DNA from: Nocardiopsis suaedae
GTDB taxonomy: Bacteria > Actinomycetota > Actinomycetes > Streptosporangiales > Streptosporangiaceae
Direction of reading: 5' to 3'
DNA: 64,000 nucleotides
NCBI RefSeq assembly: GCF_027706745.1
Contig: NZ_JAQFWP010000003.1
Coordinates: 62,001-126,000, forward strand
Part shown: piece by piece, positions 32,777 to 41,755 of the stretch
Layout of the letters: each line of letters opens with the position of its first letter
Position numbering within the stretch: position 1 is the stretch's first letter
Notes under the pieces: model-generated
The model's database searches: none
What the model was told of the DNA's origin: nothing
What the model saw: only the letters and a program-made list of their open reading frames with translations
Program-made: the position numbers and the translations under genes

Positions 32777-33298
32777 ATGAGCGGGCAACGGATGGACGGC
32801 TGGCGCGTCTTCGCCGTGTCGATGCTGGTCTTCGGCGGGGCCGTCAACGTCGTGCAGGGCATGGTGGCGTCGTTCGCCTCCGACTTCTACCGCGTGGACG
32901 ACGGAGGGACCCTGCTGTTCGGGTACGCGGCGTGGGGCCTGGTCCTGGCGGTCTGGGGCGCCGTGTTGATGGCGGCCGGGGCGGCCGCGCTGAGCGGGCA
33001 CATGTGGGCGCGGGTCGTCGGCGTCCTGGCCGCCGGGCTGAACGCCATCGCCCAGCTGGCCTTCGTCGAGCCCTACCCGGCGTGGGCGGTGCTGGTGATC
33101 GCGGTGGACGTGATGGTGGTCTACGGCCTCACCGCGGCCTGGACGCCTTCCGGCCCACCCGCTCAGACGGTGGACTCGGTGGACGAGGCTTACCGCGCGG
33201 GCCGGGCCGACGCCGACGACGCGCCCGTTCCCGGAGACGAGACGCGCGAACCGAGGCGGCCACTGCACCACGGCGGACACGAGCAGACCTTCGGCTGA
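32777..33298 (+). CDS. DUF7144-type membrane protein
   Basis: A 173-residue protein with four predicted transmembrane helices and a hydrophilic, acidic C-terminal tail of about 45 residues. Motifs such as GWRVFAVSMLVFGGAVNVVQG and GHMWARVVGVLAAGLNAIAQ are those of a common actinobacterial membrane family of unknown function. ATG 32777. No functional partner is obvious. Confidence 0.75.
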   Translation: MSGQRMDGWRVFAVSMLVFGGAVNVVQGMVASFASDFYRVDDGGTLLFGYAAWGLVLAVWGAVLMAAGAAALSGHMWARVVGVLAAGLNAIAQLAFVEPYPAWAVLVIAVDVMVVYGLTAAWTPSGPPAQTVDSVDEAYRAGRADADDAPVPGDETREPRRPLHHGGHEQTFG

Positions 33299-33377
33299 CG
33301 GGAATCCGCGTAGTGCTCCATCGGAACGCGTCGTCCGTCGATGACGCCTACGCCGTGGAGGGGGTCGAGGCTGCGGA

Positions 33378-33725
33378 TCACGTCTCCGGGGTGAAGACGA
33401 ACAGGCCGAGCAGGGACACCGCCGGCACGGAGACGAGTGCGATCCACGGGACCCATGCCCACCGCCGGGCCAGAACCCATGCGGCGCCGGTGGCGGCGGC
33501 CAGAAGTGTCGCCGTCGCCGCGAGCGCAGAGGACGGGAGCATGCTGTGGTCGCCGCGTTCCCGGGCCAGGTCGCACTGCGCGCGGCCCATCTCGGTCAGG
33601 GGCAGGGAACACTCGGGCGGTTCGCTGACGAGGAGCGCGACGAACAGCAGCCACAGGATGGCGACGATCGCCAGCAGCGACGTGACGACGAGCACGCCGA
33701 TCCGGAGCGGGGGGAGAGGAGCCAC
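33378..33725 (-). CDS. Small membrane protein, hypothetical
   Basis: A 115-residue protein with three hydrophobic segments (about 9-33, 68-85 and 92-110) and an extracytoplasmic loop containing two Cys (ECSLPL and AQCDLA) that may form a disulfide. It lies 4 nt downstream of the sarcosine-oxidase gene on the same strand, so it is probably co-transcribed. No family recognised. Confidence 0.55.
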   Translation of the reverse strand: MAPLPPLRIGVLVVTSLLAIVAILWLLFVALLVSEPPECSLPLTEMGRAQCDLARERGDHSMLPSSALAATATLLAAATGAAWVLARRWAWVPWIALVSVPAVSLLGLFVFTPET

Positions 33726-33729
33726 GGTG

Positions 33730-34857
33730 TCAGCCTCGCCGGGCGCTCAAGGCGAAGGCGGGGTCGGGGGCGCTGCTGTCTTCAGCGCTGTCATCGGCCA
33801 GGCCGGCGGTGAGCTCGCCGATCTGCGGGGCGTACTTCGCGCCGTGGCCCGAGCACGGGGAGCACACGACGACCGGGCCCTTACGGTCGAGGATGAACTC
33901 CTCGTCGTCCGTTGAGGTGTACAGGCAGGTCGCCTCGTTGAACGGCTCGGGCTCCAGCCCGGGGAACCACTCGCGCACGTACCCCGTGAGGCGCTCGCGC
34001 GCGCGGGGGTCGACCGCCCCGCTCCTGCTGTCCGGGGTGACCGGGCCGCCCAAGGGGTCGAGGAACTCGGCGATCTTGCGGCCGTCGCCTGGGCCGCCGT
34101 CGCGTCCGCCCGCGAGGCTGTAGGTGAGCGGGTCGCGGTGGTGGATCACGGTCGGGGCGTCGGCGGCCAGCGCGCGGCGGGGGAAATGGAAGACCTGCTG
34201 CTGGGTGACGGTGAGGCGGGGGAGCGGGACGACGCCGTCCAGGAGGGCGGACGCCCAGGCGCCCGCCGCCACGACGACCCTGTCGGCGTGCACGGTCCCC
34301 GAAGGCAGGGTGAGGACGGCGTGCTCGTCCCCGATGGAGATCCCGAGGACGGGCGTGTCCGGATGGAACGTGCAGCCGGCGCGGCGGGCGAGGCCGGTGA
34401 AGGCGGCCATGGCCGCGTCGGGGTCGACGGTCCCGGCCTCGGGGTGGAACAGCACCCGCCCCTCGAAGCGCGCGCCCGGCCAGCGCGACTCGGCCTCGGC
34501 CGGGGTGAGGGACTCGTAGGGGACGCCCTCGGTGTCCAGGGCGGTGGCGATGGCGCCGACGTCGGCGTTCCCGTGGTCGACGCCGCCGGTCATCCGCAGG
34601 AGCGTGGCACCGGACTCGTCCTCGGCGGCGCGCCACAGGTCCATGGCCCGCCCGGTGAGGCGGACGTGCCGGGTGTCGGCGTAAGCGCGCCGCACGACGC
34701 GTGCGCTGCCGTGCGAACTGCCGTGCCGGTGCCCCGGGGCGTGCCGGTCGAACAGGGCGACCGCGTGCCCGCGCCGGGCGAGCGCCCGCGCGGTGGCGGT
34801 CCCCATGAGCCCGGCGCCGACGACGGCGATGCCGGTGTGCGAAGGTACTGCGTCCAT
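33730..34857 (-). CDS. Monomeric sarcosine oxidase / N-methyl amino acid oxidase family
   Basis: A 375-residue flavoenzyme oxidising an N-methyl or secondary amine. It has the FAD motif IAVVGAGLMGTATARAL, the family signature HGSSHGSARVVRRAY and the C-terminal CSPCSGHGAKYAP, in which Cys335 is the site of covalent FAD attachment in monomeric sarcosine oxidase. Exact substrate (sarcosine, N-methyltryptophan or other) is not set. Divergent genes nearby are not functionally linked. Confidence 0.9.
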   Translation of the reverse strand: MDAVPSHTGIAVVGAGLMGTATARALARRGHAVALFDRHAPGHRHGSSHGSARVVRRAYADTRHVRLTGRAMDLWRAAEDESGATLLRMTGGVDHGNADVGAIATALDTEGVPYESLTPAEAESRWPGARFEGRVLFHPEAGTVDPDAAMAAFTGLARRAGCTFHPDTPVLGISIGDEHAVLTLPSGTVHADRVVVAAGAWASALLDGVVPLPRLTVTQQQVFHFPRRALAADAPTVIHHRDPLTYSLAGGRDGGPGDGRKIAEFLDPLGGPVTPDSRSGAVDPRARERLTGYVREWFPGLEPEPFNEATCLYTSTDDEEFILDRKGPVVVCSPCSGHGAKYAPQIGELTAGLADDSAEDSSAPDPAFALSARRG

Positions 34858-34934
34858 TGCGCTCCCGGGGATACGGAGGGGTCGTGGGCGGCGACGCCGT
34901 TAACGGTATCGGGGAAGTCGGCGTAGGGCCGTGG

Positions 34935-35771
34935 TCACCGGTGACCGCCCACCAGGTCCTGGGCCGCCTCGGCGAAGGCCCGCAGGCGGGCGGTGGCCGA
35001 GTCCGTGCGCCAGAGGAGGTGCGTCTCCACCGGTGGCGCGTCCGCGATGTGCACATAGGCCACGTCAGGCCGGGTGTGGTAGCGCCGGGTGCTGGCCCCG
35101 ACGGGCAGGACTCCGGTCCCCGCGCCCACCTGCGTCAGGGCCTCGGGGGTGGTCAGGGCGGACGCCGTCAGGAGCGCCGCGCCTTCCAGGTCGGCGCACC
35201 GGAGGGCGTCCCGGCGCGCGAAAGGGTGGCCGACGGGGACCGCGAGGAAACGCGCCTCGCTCACCAGGACGGCGCCCGATGCGGTGCCCCGTTCCCTTTC
35301 GGCCTCCCCTCCGGCCTCCCTGCCCTTCTGCGCCATCGCGATCTCCGCCGTTCCGTCGCGCAGCAGGGTCAGGACCTCGTCCGGGCGCGCCTCGCGCAGG
35401 AGGACCGCGCACTCGGGGTGCCGCTCGCCGAAGAGCTCGGCCGCCCCGGCGAGCAGGAGGCCGTGCTGCGGTTCGGTGAAGCACACCCGCAGCTCCCCGG
35501 TGAAGCCCTTGCCCGCCTCCACCGCCCTGGCGACGGCCTCCCCGATCGCCTCCCAGTGCGGCCGCAGGTCGTCCCGCAGCGCGCGCCCGGCAGGGGAGAG
35601 CGCCACACGGCGGCTCGTGCGGTCGAACAGGGGCACACCGATGCGCCGTTCGAGCGCGCGGACGGTCTGGCTGACGCGGGACGTGGACACGCGCAGCCGC
35701 TCGGCCGTCCGGCCGAAGTGCAGTTCTTCGCAGAGCGTGAGGAAGGTGTCCAGCTCGTGCCGCTCCAGCAT
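34935..35771 (-). CDS. LysR-family transcriptional regulator
   Basis: A 278-residue regulator with the N-terminal winged helix (LDTFLTLCEELHFGRTAERL, VSTSRVSQTVRALERRIGVPLFDR) and a periplasmic-binding-like effector domain. It is slightly shorter than the usual 300 residues. ATG 35771 starts at the conserved helix; longer in-frame extension runs into non-coding sequence. It is divergent from the SnoaL-like gene at 35914, and a direct repeat between them looks like its binding site. Confidence 0.9.
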   Translation of the reverse strand: MLERHELDTFLTLCEELHFGRTAERLRVSTSRVSQTVRALERRIGVPLFDRTSRRVALSPAGRALRDDLRPHWEAIGEAVARAVEAGKGFTGELRVCFTEPQHGLLLAGAAELFGERHPECAVLLREARPDEVLTLLRDGTAEIAMAQKGREAGGEAERERGTASGAVLVSEARFLAVPVGHPFARRDALRCADLEGAALLTASALTTPEALTQVGAGTGVLPVGASTRRYHTRPDVAYVHIADAPPVETHLLWRTDSATARLRAFAEAAQDLVGGHR

Positions 35772-35781
35772 GCCGGTCCTC

Positions 35782-35811
35782 CGATCGTTGAGCCCTGCTT
35801 CACGATCGTTG
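35782..35811. promoter_or_regulatory. Direct repeat, probable LysR site
   Basis: CGATCGTTG occurs at 35782-35790 and again at 35803-35811, exactly 21 bp (two helical turns) apart, between the LysR gene and its divergent target. Confidence 0.5.
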
Positions 35812-35913
35812 CACACATCGGCGTTGTTCCGGAGAGGCGCGCACCGGAGCCTTGAGGAGGCAGAGACAGGACAGCACAGGCAGGACGCCGGAGAGAAGAG
35901 GCGGAGCAGACCC

Positions 35914-36405
35914 ATGAACGCGACCATCGGACACGACCCCGTCGCCCCTGTCGCCCGCGACCTGAAGGACCGCACCGAGGCCGCCGACGCGCTGTACCGC
36001 TTCGCCCTCGGCCAGGACCTCAAGGACCGCGGACTCCTCGCGTCGGCCTTCGCCGAGGACGCCGAACTCGACTTCCGCCCGGCGGCGGCGAAGTGGGGAG
36101 CGCACCCGCCGGTGATGACGGGCCGGTGGGGCATCACCGACACCATCCTGCAGATGTTCACCGGCCGGGTGGACACCACCCACCAGGTCGCCAACCCGCG
36201 CGTCGCCGTGGCGGGCGACACCGCCCGGATGACCGCCCTCGTGGAGGCCCAGCACCTCCTCTCCGAGGACCACGCGGTGTTCGCGCTCCTGAAGAACCAC
36301 TACGAGGTCGACCTGGTGCGGGACGGGGACCGCTGGACCGTCCGCCGGATGCGGATCGAGAACGCCTGGTTCACGGGCGCCCCCGCGGCGATCTTCGGCG
36401 CGTGA
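35914..36405 (+). CDS. SnoaL-like / NTF2-fold family protein
   Basis: A 163-residue protein of the cone-shaped NTF2-like fold (SnoaL_4 type): N-terminal helix DALYRFALGQDLKDRGLLASAFAEDAELDF, then beta strands ending in DRWTVRRMRIENAWFTG. Such proteins are hydrolases, isomerases, dehydratases or binding proteins. ATG 35914 follows GGCGGAGCAGACCC. Probably regulated by the divergent LysR protein. No catalytic assignment is possible. Confidence 0.8.
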   Translation: MNATIGHDPVAPVARDLKDRTEAADALYRFALGQDLKDRGLLASAFAEDAELDFRPAAAKWGAHPPVMTGRWGITDTILQMFTGRVDTTHQVANPRVAVAGDTARMTALVEAQHLLSEDHAVFALLKNHYEVDLVRDGDRWTVRRMRIENAWFTGAPAAIFGA

Positions 36406-36468
36406 GAGGGAGAGGGGGCCGACCGAGGCCGGGGAGGTCGACCCCCTCCGTCTCACCAGCCCCCCGTC

Positions 36469-38958
36469 TCACCCGCCCCGGACGGCGTCGTTGACACAGC
36501 GCAGCACCGGCGGGCCGCCCAGAGCGGCCGCGTCCGCCTCCGCCACGCCGTCCACCGTGAAGGTGTGCGACTCACCTGGAAGCAGCGTGATCAGCCCGTC
36601 GTCGGCCTCGGCCGCCGGGTCCAGCCGGTCGGGGAACAGGCACAGGTCGCGCAGCAGCGACCCGGCCGCCACGGTCACCCGCGTCCGGCCGCCGTCCGTC
36701 CGCGTCTTCACGTCGTACACCGGATCGGGGAAGGCGGTCTCCGCGTCCTCGGCGAAGAACCACCACTCCCGCTCGGCTCCCTCGGCCTCGGCCGTGACGC
36801 ACTCCCGCGCCGGGTCGTCCGCCGCCGTGAGCTCCTCCGGGAGGGCGACACGGGCCGCCCCTCGGGCGGCGACCGCCACCCGCACCTCCGACTCGGCCAG
36901 CACCGCGCCCGAGAGCGACCGGCGGACCAGCCGGACCGGCGAGGCCCACTCCCGGTCGGTGTCGTTGCCGAGCACCGCGGCAAGGCCCGACCCCCCGTCC
37001 GGAACCAGGGCGACCGTGCGCTCGGCGAACGCGCGGCGCAGCGCGAACCATACGGGCTTGCGGCGCCCCGGCCCGTCCACGGCCGACCACGACAGCGACG
37101 GCCAGCAATCGTTGAGCTGCCAGACCACCGTTCCGGAGCAGCGCGGCCACTGTGCCCGGAAGTGCCCGACGCCCACCGCCATCGCGCGTGCCTGGTTGAC
37201 CTGGGCCAGGAAGTGCCAGTCCTCATCGGAACGGGGCGACCCGAAGTGCGGGGCGAGGCCGCGCGCGAGCTTCCCGGCCCCGTCCTCGGCCTTCTGGAGG
37301 CGGAGCACCCCGGGCGCGTCCGGGGCCAGCGGCCCGTCGGGGACCGCCCCGCGCAGCGTCGCGAAGGCGGGCGGGGCCTGGAAGCCGAACTCCGACACGA
37401 ACCGCGGCCGGTATTCCCGGTAGGCCGTGTAGTCGCGCTCGTTCCACACGTCCCAGATGTGCGCCGGCCCGTGCGCGGGGTCGTTGGGATGGTGCCCCGG
37501 CGGCGCGTACGGGCTGCCCGGGATGTAGGGGCGCGTCGGGTCGAGCTCGGCCACCACGCGCGGCAGCAGGCCGTGATAGAAGCCCTCGCCCCAGGTCCGG
37601 CCCGCCAACTCCTCCTCCCAGCCCCAGTCCCGCCTGCCCCACAGGTTCTCGTTGTTGCCGCACCACAAGGCGAGCGAGGGGTGGTGCGCCAGGCGGACGA
37701 CGCCCTCGCGCGCCTCCGCCTCCACCTCCGAGGCCAGCGGCTCCTCCTCCGGATAGGCCGCGCAGGCGAACGGGAAGTCCTGCCAGACGAGCACGCCCCG
37801 TTCATCGCACACCCGGTAGAAGTCCGCGCTCTCGTAGATCCCCCCGCCCCAGACCCGCAGCAGGTTCGCCCCCGCGCCGATCGCCTGGCCGATCCGTTCC
37901 GCGTAGCGCCCGGGGGCGATCCGGGAGGGGAAGCAGTCGTCGGGGATCCAGTTGAACCCCTTCACCAGCACGGGGCGGCCATTGACGCGGACCGTGAACG
38001 GCGTCCCGTCGTCGTCGGGGCGGGTGTCCAGGTCCACGGTGCGGAACCCGATGTCCCGGTGCCACTCGTCCAGGATCCGGCCCTCCCGGGCGTCCGCGAG
38101 CGTCAGCCCGACCCCGTAGAGCGGCTGCCCGCCGTACCCGCGCGGCCACCACAGTTCCGGGTCGGGGCACTCCGCCTCGACGACGGCGTGGGACCGCCCG
38201 GCGGCGACGTGGACGGCCTCCTCGCGGCCGCCGAGACGCGCGGTCAGGGTGAGCGGGGTGTCCCGCCCCTGCCCGGTGCGCTCGATGCGCACGTGCAGGC
38301 GGACCACGCCCCTGGTGCGCCCGTCCTCCTCCTCGATCGTGGCCTCCGGCCGCACCTGCGCCAGGCGGGCGGTGCTCCATGCGTGCAACCGCACCGGCCT
38401 CCAGATGCCCGAGGTGACGACGGTCGGCCCCCAGTCCCAGCCGAAGTTGCAGGCCATCTTGCGGATGAACTGGTAGGGCTCGTCATAGGCCGCCGGACGC
38501 GCCCCCAGCCGCTCCCTCATGTCCTCGGCGTAGCTGTAGGGCGAGGCGAACGCGACCGCCAGCTCGCGGCCCGCGCCCCCGCGCAGGGCGCCGGTCGCGT
38601 CGAACCGGTAGGACCGGTGCATGTTGCGGGAGCCGCCCAGCGCGTGGCCCCCGATACTCACGTCGGCGACGGTGTCCAGGCCGTCGAACACCAGGTCCAC
38701 CCGCTCGTGGGAGTCCGCCAGCGCGGCCTCCTCCGTCCGGACCGCGCGCGCGTAGGTCCAATCGGTGCGCCCGATCCAGGCGGTCGCCTCCTCTCCGCCG
38801 CCCCGCCCTGAGGTGGGGTCCCCGATCACCCCCGCCGCTACCAGGTCGGTGTGCACGCACCCCGGCACGGAGGCGGGGAGCTCCCCCTCGGGTGCCTCGG
38901 CCCGCTGGGAGGCGGCGCGCACCGACCACCCCTCGGCCAGTTCCCACTGCACTGCCAT
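36469..38958 (-). CDS. GH2 beta-mannosidase, intracellular
   Basis: An 829-residue glycoside hydrolase without signal peptide that removes terminal beta-mannose from manno-oligosaccharides. The order is N-terminal jelly roll (GLDTVADVSIGG, NFGWDWGP), Ig-like domain, then TIM barrel (VKGFNWIPDDCFPSR, LRVWGGGIYES). The acid/base Glu lies in WCGNNENLWG and the nucleophile Glu in SEFGFQA. ATG 38958 has GGAG 8 nt upstream; open sequence before it is not coding. It is last in the importer operon (14 nt after the ATPase gene), which fits imported mannobiose being its substrate. Confidence 0.92.
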   Translation of the reverse strand: MAVQWELAEGWSVRAASQRAEAPEGELPASVPGCVHTDLVAAGVIGDPTSGRGGGEEATAWIGRTDWTYARAVRTEEAALADSHERVDLVFDGLDTVADVSIGGHALGGSRNMHRSYRFDATGALRGGAGRELAVAFASPYSYAEDMRERLGARPAAYDEPYQFIRKMACNFGWDWGPTVVTSGIWRPVRLHAWSTARLAQVRPEATIEEEDGRTRGVVRLHVRIERTGQGRDTPLTLTARLGGREEAVHVAAGRSHAVVEAECPDPELWWPRGYGGQPLYGVGLTLADAREGRILDEWHRDIGFRTVDLDTRPDDDGTPFTVRVNGRPVLVKGFNWIPDDCFPSRIAPGRYAERIGQAIGAGANLLRVWGGGIYESADFYRVCDERGVLVWQDFPFACAAYPEEEPLASEVEAEAREGVVRLAHHPSLALWCGNNENLWGRRDWGWEEELAGRTWGEGFYHGLLPRVVAELDPTRPYIPGSPYAPPGHHPNDPAHGPAHIWDVWNERDYTAYREYRPRFVSEFGFQAPPAFATLRGAVPDGPLAPDAPGVLRLQKAEDGAGKLARGLAPHFGSPRSDEDWHFLAQVNQARAMAVGVGHFRAQWPRCSGTVVWQLNDCWPSLSWSAVDGPGRRKPVWFALRRAFAERTVALVPDGGSGLAAVLGNDTDREWASPVRLVRRSLSGAVLAESEVRVAVAARGAARVALPEELTAADDPARECVTAEAEGAEREWWFFAEDAETAFPDPVYDVKTRTDGGRTRVTVAAGSLLRDLCLFPDRLDPAAEADDGLITLLPGESHTFTVDGVAEADAAALGGPPVLRCVNDAVRGG

Positions 38959-38972
38959 GTACCGCTCCATCC

Positions 38973-39899
38973 TCACTCGGGGCATGCGTCGTCGGAGAAG
39001 CAGCCGACGAAATGGTCGGGACCGACCTCGACCGGCCCCGCCGTTCCGGGGCCGGAGTGGACGGGGCACGGGCCGGCCGCCGAGTCCAGCTCGGCGTCGG
39101 CGTCGGCCCAGGTGCGGTGCATCCTCGGCACCGACGCGAGCAGCCCGCGCGTGTACGGGTGCCGGGGCGAGGCGTAGACCTGTCGGGTCGGCCCCATCTC
39201 CGCGACGGCGCCGCGCCGCAGGATCACCGTGGTGTCGCTGACGTAGGTCCCCAGGGCCAGGTCGTGCGTGACGAAGAGGATCCCCAGCCCCTCCGCGCGC
39301 AGGTCGCCCAGCAGGTTGAGCACGTCGATGCGGGTGGAGGCGTCGAGCATGCTGATGATCTCGTCGGCGACCAGCAGCCGGATGTCGAGCGTCAGCGCGC
39401 GGGCGATCAGGAGCCGCTGGAGCTGCCCGCCGCTGAGCTGGTGCGGGTAGCGCCCGAGCACCTGCCCCGGGTCGAGGCCGACCCGTTCGGTCCCGCGGCG
39501 CACGGACGCGCGCCACTCGGTGTCGGACAGCCCGGGGAAGTACGCGCCGCGGAGCATGTCGAAGACCCGGTCGACCGGGAAGATCGGGTTGAAGGAGCTG
39601 AACGGGTCCTGGAAGACGCCTTGGACGTGGCGGTAGTACCCCTTCCGCGCCCGGTGGCCGCTCAGGCCCGCCACGTCCCGCCCGTCGAAGGCGATGGCCC
39701 CCGACGTCACCGGCGTCAGCCGCAGGACCATGCGTCCGATGGTGCTCTTGCCGCTCCCGCTCTCCCCGATCAGGGAGACCACCACGCCGGGCGGCACCGT
39801 GAGCGAGACGTCGCGCACCGCGTTCAAGGGCTGGGTTCCGAAGGTCCCAACGCGGTAGACCTTGGAGACCCGGTCGAGTGTGAGCATCGGGGGCGTCAA
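38973..39899 (-). CDS. Oligosaccharide/oligopeptide-type ABC importer ATPase (OppF-like)
   Basis: A 308-residue ATPase with Walker A GESGSGKST, signature LSGGQLQRLLIARAL and Walker B LLVADEIISMLD; in Walker B the usual Glu-Pro is Glu-Ile. The C-terminal Cys-containing extension (CPVHSG, HFVGCFSDDAC) is typical of OppD/OppF-type subunits. It pairs with the ATPase encoded just upstream (4 nt gap). With the family-5 binding protein and GH2/GH5 enzymes it should drive manno-oligosaccharide import. Confidence 0.9.
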   Translation of the reverse strand: MTPPMLTLDRVSKVYRVGTFGTQPLNAVRDVSLTVPPGVVVSLIGESGSGKSTIGRMVLRLTPVTSGAIAFDGRDVAGLSGHRARKGYYRHVQGVFQDPFSSFNPIFPVDRVFDMLRGAYFPGLSDTEWRASVRRGTERVGLDPGQVLGRYPHQLSGGQLQRLLIARALTLDIRLLVADEIISMLDASTRIDVLNLLGDLRAEGLGILFVTHDLALGTYVSDTTVILRRGAVAEMGPTRQVYASPRHPYTRGLLASVPRMHRTWADADAELDSAAGPCPVHSGPGTAGPVEVGPDHFVGCFSDDACPE

Positions 39900-39903
39900 C
39901 CTT

Positions 39904-40854
39904 TCACTCGGCCTTCCAGCACGCGACCCGGTGCCCCGACGCGACCTCGATGAACGGGGGCCGGGTCGCGCACTGCTCGAAGGCCAGCGGGCAGCGGTCC
40001 TTGAAGCGGCAGCCCGACGGCGGGTCGAGCAGGGCGGGCGGGCTGCCGGGGATCCCTTCCTGGCGGCTCTCGTCGATGGTGGTGCCGACTTCCGGTACGG
40101 CGGAGAGCAGCATCCGCGTGTAGGGGTGGCGCGGGCGCCGCAGCAGCTCGGACGTGGGTGCCGACTCGGCCGACCGGCCCGCGTACATCACCGTCACCGT
40201 GTCGGCGAGCTGGGCGACCAGCGCCAGGTCGTGCGTGATGAACAGCATCGACCCGATGAACCCGCGGTCCCGGAACTGCACCAGGGCCTCGGCCACCGCG
40301 CGCTGGTTGGCGACGTCCAGGGCGGACGTGGCCTCGTCGGCGATCAGCAGCGACGGGTCGCGCAGGGTGGACAGCACCAGCACCACCCGCTGCTTCATAC
40401 CGCCGGACAGCTCGATCGGGAAGCGCTTGAGCACGTCGGCGCCGAGCCCGACCAGCTCCAGCCGCCGCTCCAGCTCCCGCCGCACCTCCGCGTACCGCAC
40501 ACCGCGCGATTCCAGGAGTTCGCGGATCATCCGGCCGATGCGCCGCGTCGGGTTCATCGCGCTCATCGCGTACTGCGGGATGAGCGACACCTCGTGGTAG
40601 CGGAAGCGCTGCATCGCCCGGTCGTCGGCGATGGGCAGCTCCTCGCCGCCGAGGCGGACCGACCCGCCGACGTGGCGCATCCGCCCGTCCATCCGGATCA
40701 GGCTCTTGCCCAGGGTGGACTTGCCGCAGCCGGACTCGCCGACCACGCCCATGACCTCCCCGTCGCCGACCTCCAGCGACGCGCCGTCCAGGGCCTGCAC
40801 GCTCCCCCTGAGGGTCCGGTAGTGCACCCGCAGTTCGGAGACTTCCACGGTCAT
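39904..40854 (-). CDS. Oligosaccharide/oligopeptide-type ABC importer ATPase (OppD-like)
   Basis: A 316-residue ATPase. Motifs are Walker A GESGCGKST, signature LSGGMKQRVVLVLS and Walker B LLIADEATSALD, with the C-terminal CRFKDRCPLAFEQC cluster of Cys residues that in this family can hold an iron-sulfur cluster. It follows the second permease gene by 4 nt in a tightly packed operon. Confidence 0.92.
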   Translation of the reverse strand: MTVEVSELRVHYRTLRGSVQALDGASLEVGDGEVMGVVGESGCGKSTLGKSLIRMDGRMRHVGGSVRLGGEELPIADDRAMQRFRYHEVSLIPQYAMSAMNPTRRIGRMIRELLESRGVRYAEVRRELERRLELVGLGADVLKRFPIELSGGMKQRVVLVLSTLRDPSLLIADEATSALDVANQRAVAEALVQFRDRGFIGSMLFITHDLALVAQLADTVTVMYAGRSAESAPTSELLRRPRHPYTRMLLSAVPEVGTTIDESRQEGIPGSPPALLDPPSGCRFKDRCPLAFEQCATRPPFIEVASGHRVACWKAE

Positions 40855-40858
40855 GGGA

Positions 40859-41755
40859 TCACAGCTCCCTCAGGCGCGGGTTGAAGACCTCGTCCAACCC
40901 GACGTTGGCGATGTACAGCGACCCGACGACCGCGGTGATGCCGACCCCCGGCGGGACGAACCACCACCAGGTGCCCAGGTGCAGCGCGCCCCACGCGACC
41001 GAGTGGTGCATCATCAGCCCCAGGGAGACGCCCTCGGTGGGCCCCAGGCCGATGAAGTCCAGACCGGCCGCGATCAGCACCGCCCCGCCGAACAGCAGGA
41101 TGAACGACATGACCAGGTAGGAGTACATGTTCGGGGCGACCTCGCGGAGGATGATCCGCCACGGGCGGCGGCCGCTCAGCCGCGCCAGGTCCACGAACTC
41201 CCGCCCGGCCAGGGTGAAGGTCTGCGCCCGGATCGCGCGCGCGGCCCAGGGCCAGGTGGTCAGCCCGATGAACAGCGACTGCACCAGCAGGCCGCGCGCC
41301 TCCAGGTAGGCGGCGGCGATGATGAGCACCACCATCGCGGGCAGGACCAGGACGATGTTGGTCAGCATGTTGAGGAACTCGTCCAGCAGGCCGCCCCGGT
41401 AGCCGCCGAGGAACCCGACCGCCATCCCCAGGACCCAGGCGATGCCGCCGCCGAGCGCGCCCACGGTGAACGTGGCGCGCAGGCCGTGCACGAACTGGGT
41501 GAACACGTCCTGTCCGAAGCTCGTGGTGCCGAACCAGTGGTCGCCGGACGGGGGCGCGTACTGGGGACCGACATAGGCGTTCGGGGCGCCGCCGGTGAAC
41601 GCGGGGCCGACCAGCCCCGTCAGCAGCAGCACGGCGAGCACGGTGCCGCCCGCGAGCAGTTTGGGATTGCGCAGGGCGAACCGCAGGTCGTCGCGCCCGC
41701 GTCGACCGGATGGGCCCTGCCCCTCTCCGCTCGCCGCCGCGGTGTCGAGGCTCAT
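40859..41755 (-). CDS. ABC importer permease (DppC-like)
   Basis: A 298-residue permease with six transmembrane helices. The N-terminal cytoplasmic part is followed by HWFGTTSFGQDVFTQFVHGLR, the DppC/OppC landmark, and the EAA loop REFVDLARLSGRRPWRIILREVAPN. Its ATG shares a base with the stop of the preceding permease (TGATG at 41753-41757). Confidence 0.92.
   Translation of the reverse strand: MSLDTAAASGEGQGPSGRRGRDDLRFALRNPKLLAGGTVLAVLLLTGLVGPAFTGGAPNAYVGPQYAPPSGDHWFGTTSFGQDVFTQFVHGLRATFTVGALGGGIAWVLGMAVGFLGGYRGGLLDEFLNMLTNIVLVLPAMVVLIIAAAYLEARGLLVQSLFIGLTTWPWAARAIRAQTFTLAGREFVDLARLSGRRPWRIILREVAPNMYSYLVMSFILLFGGAVLIAAGLDFIGLGPTEGVSLGLMMHHSVAWGALHLGTWWWFVPPGVGITAVVGSLYIANVGLDEVFNPRLREL

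Noticed and set aside
38959-39516. N-terminal extension of the beta-mannosidase
   Set aside because: It overlaps the ATPase gene in another frame and has no hydrolase features; ATG 38958 matches the family start and has a ribosome site.
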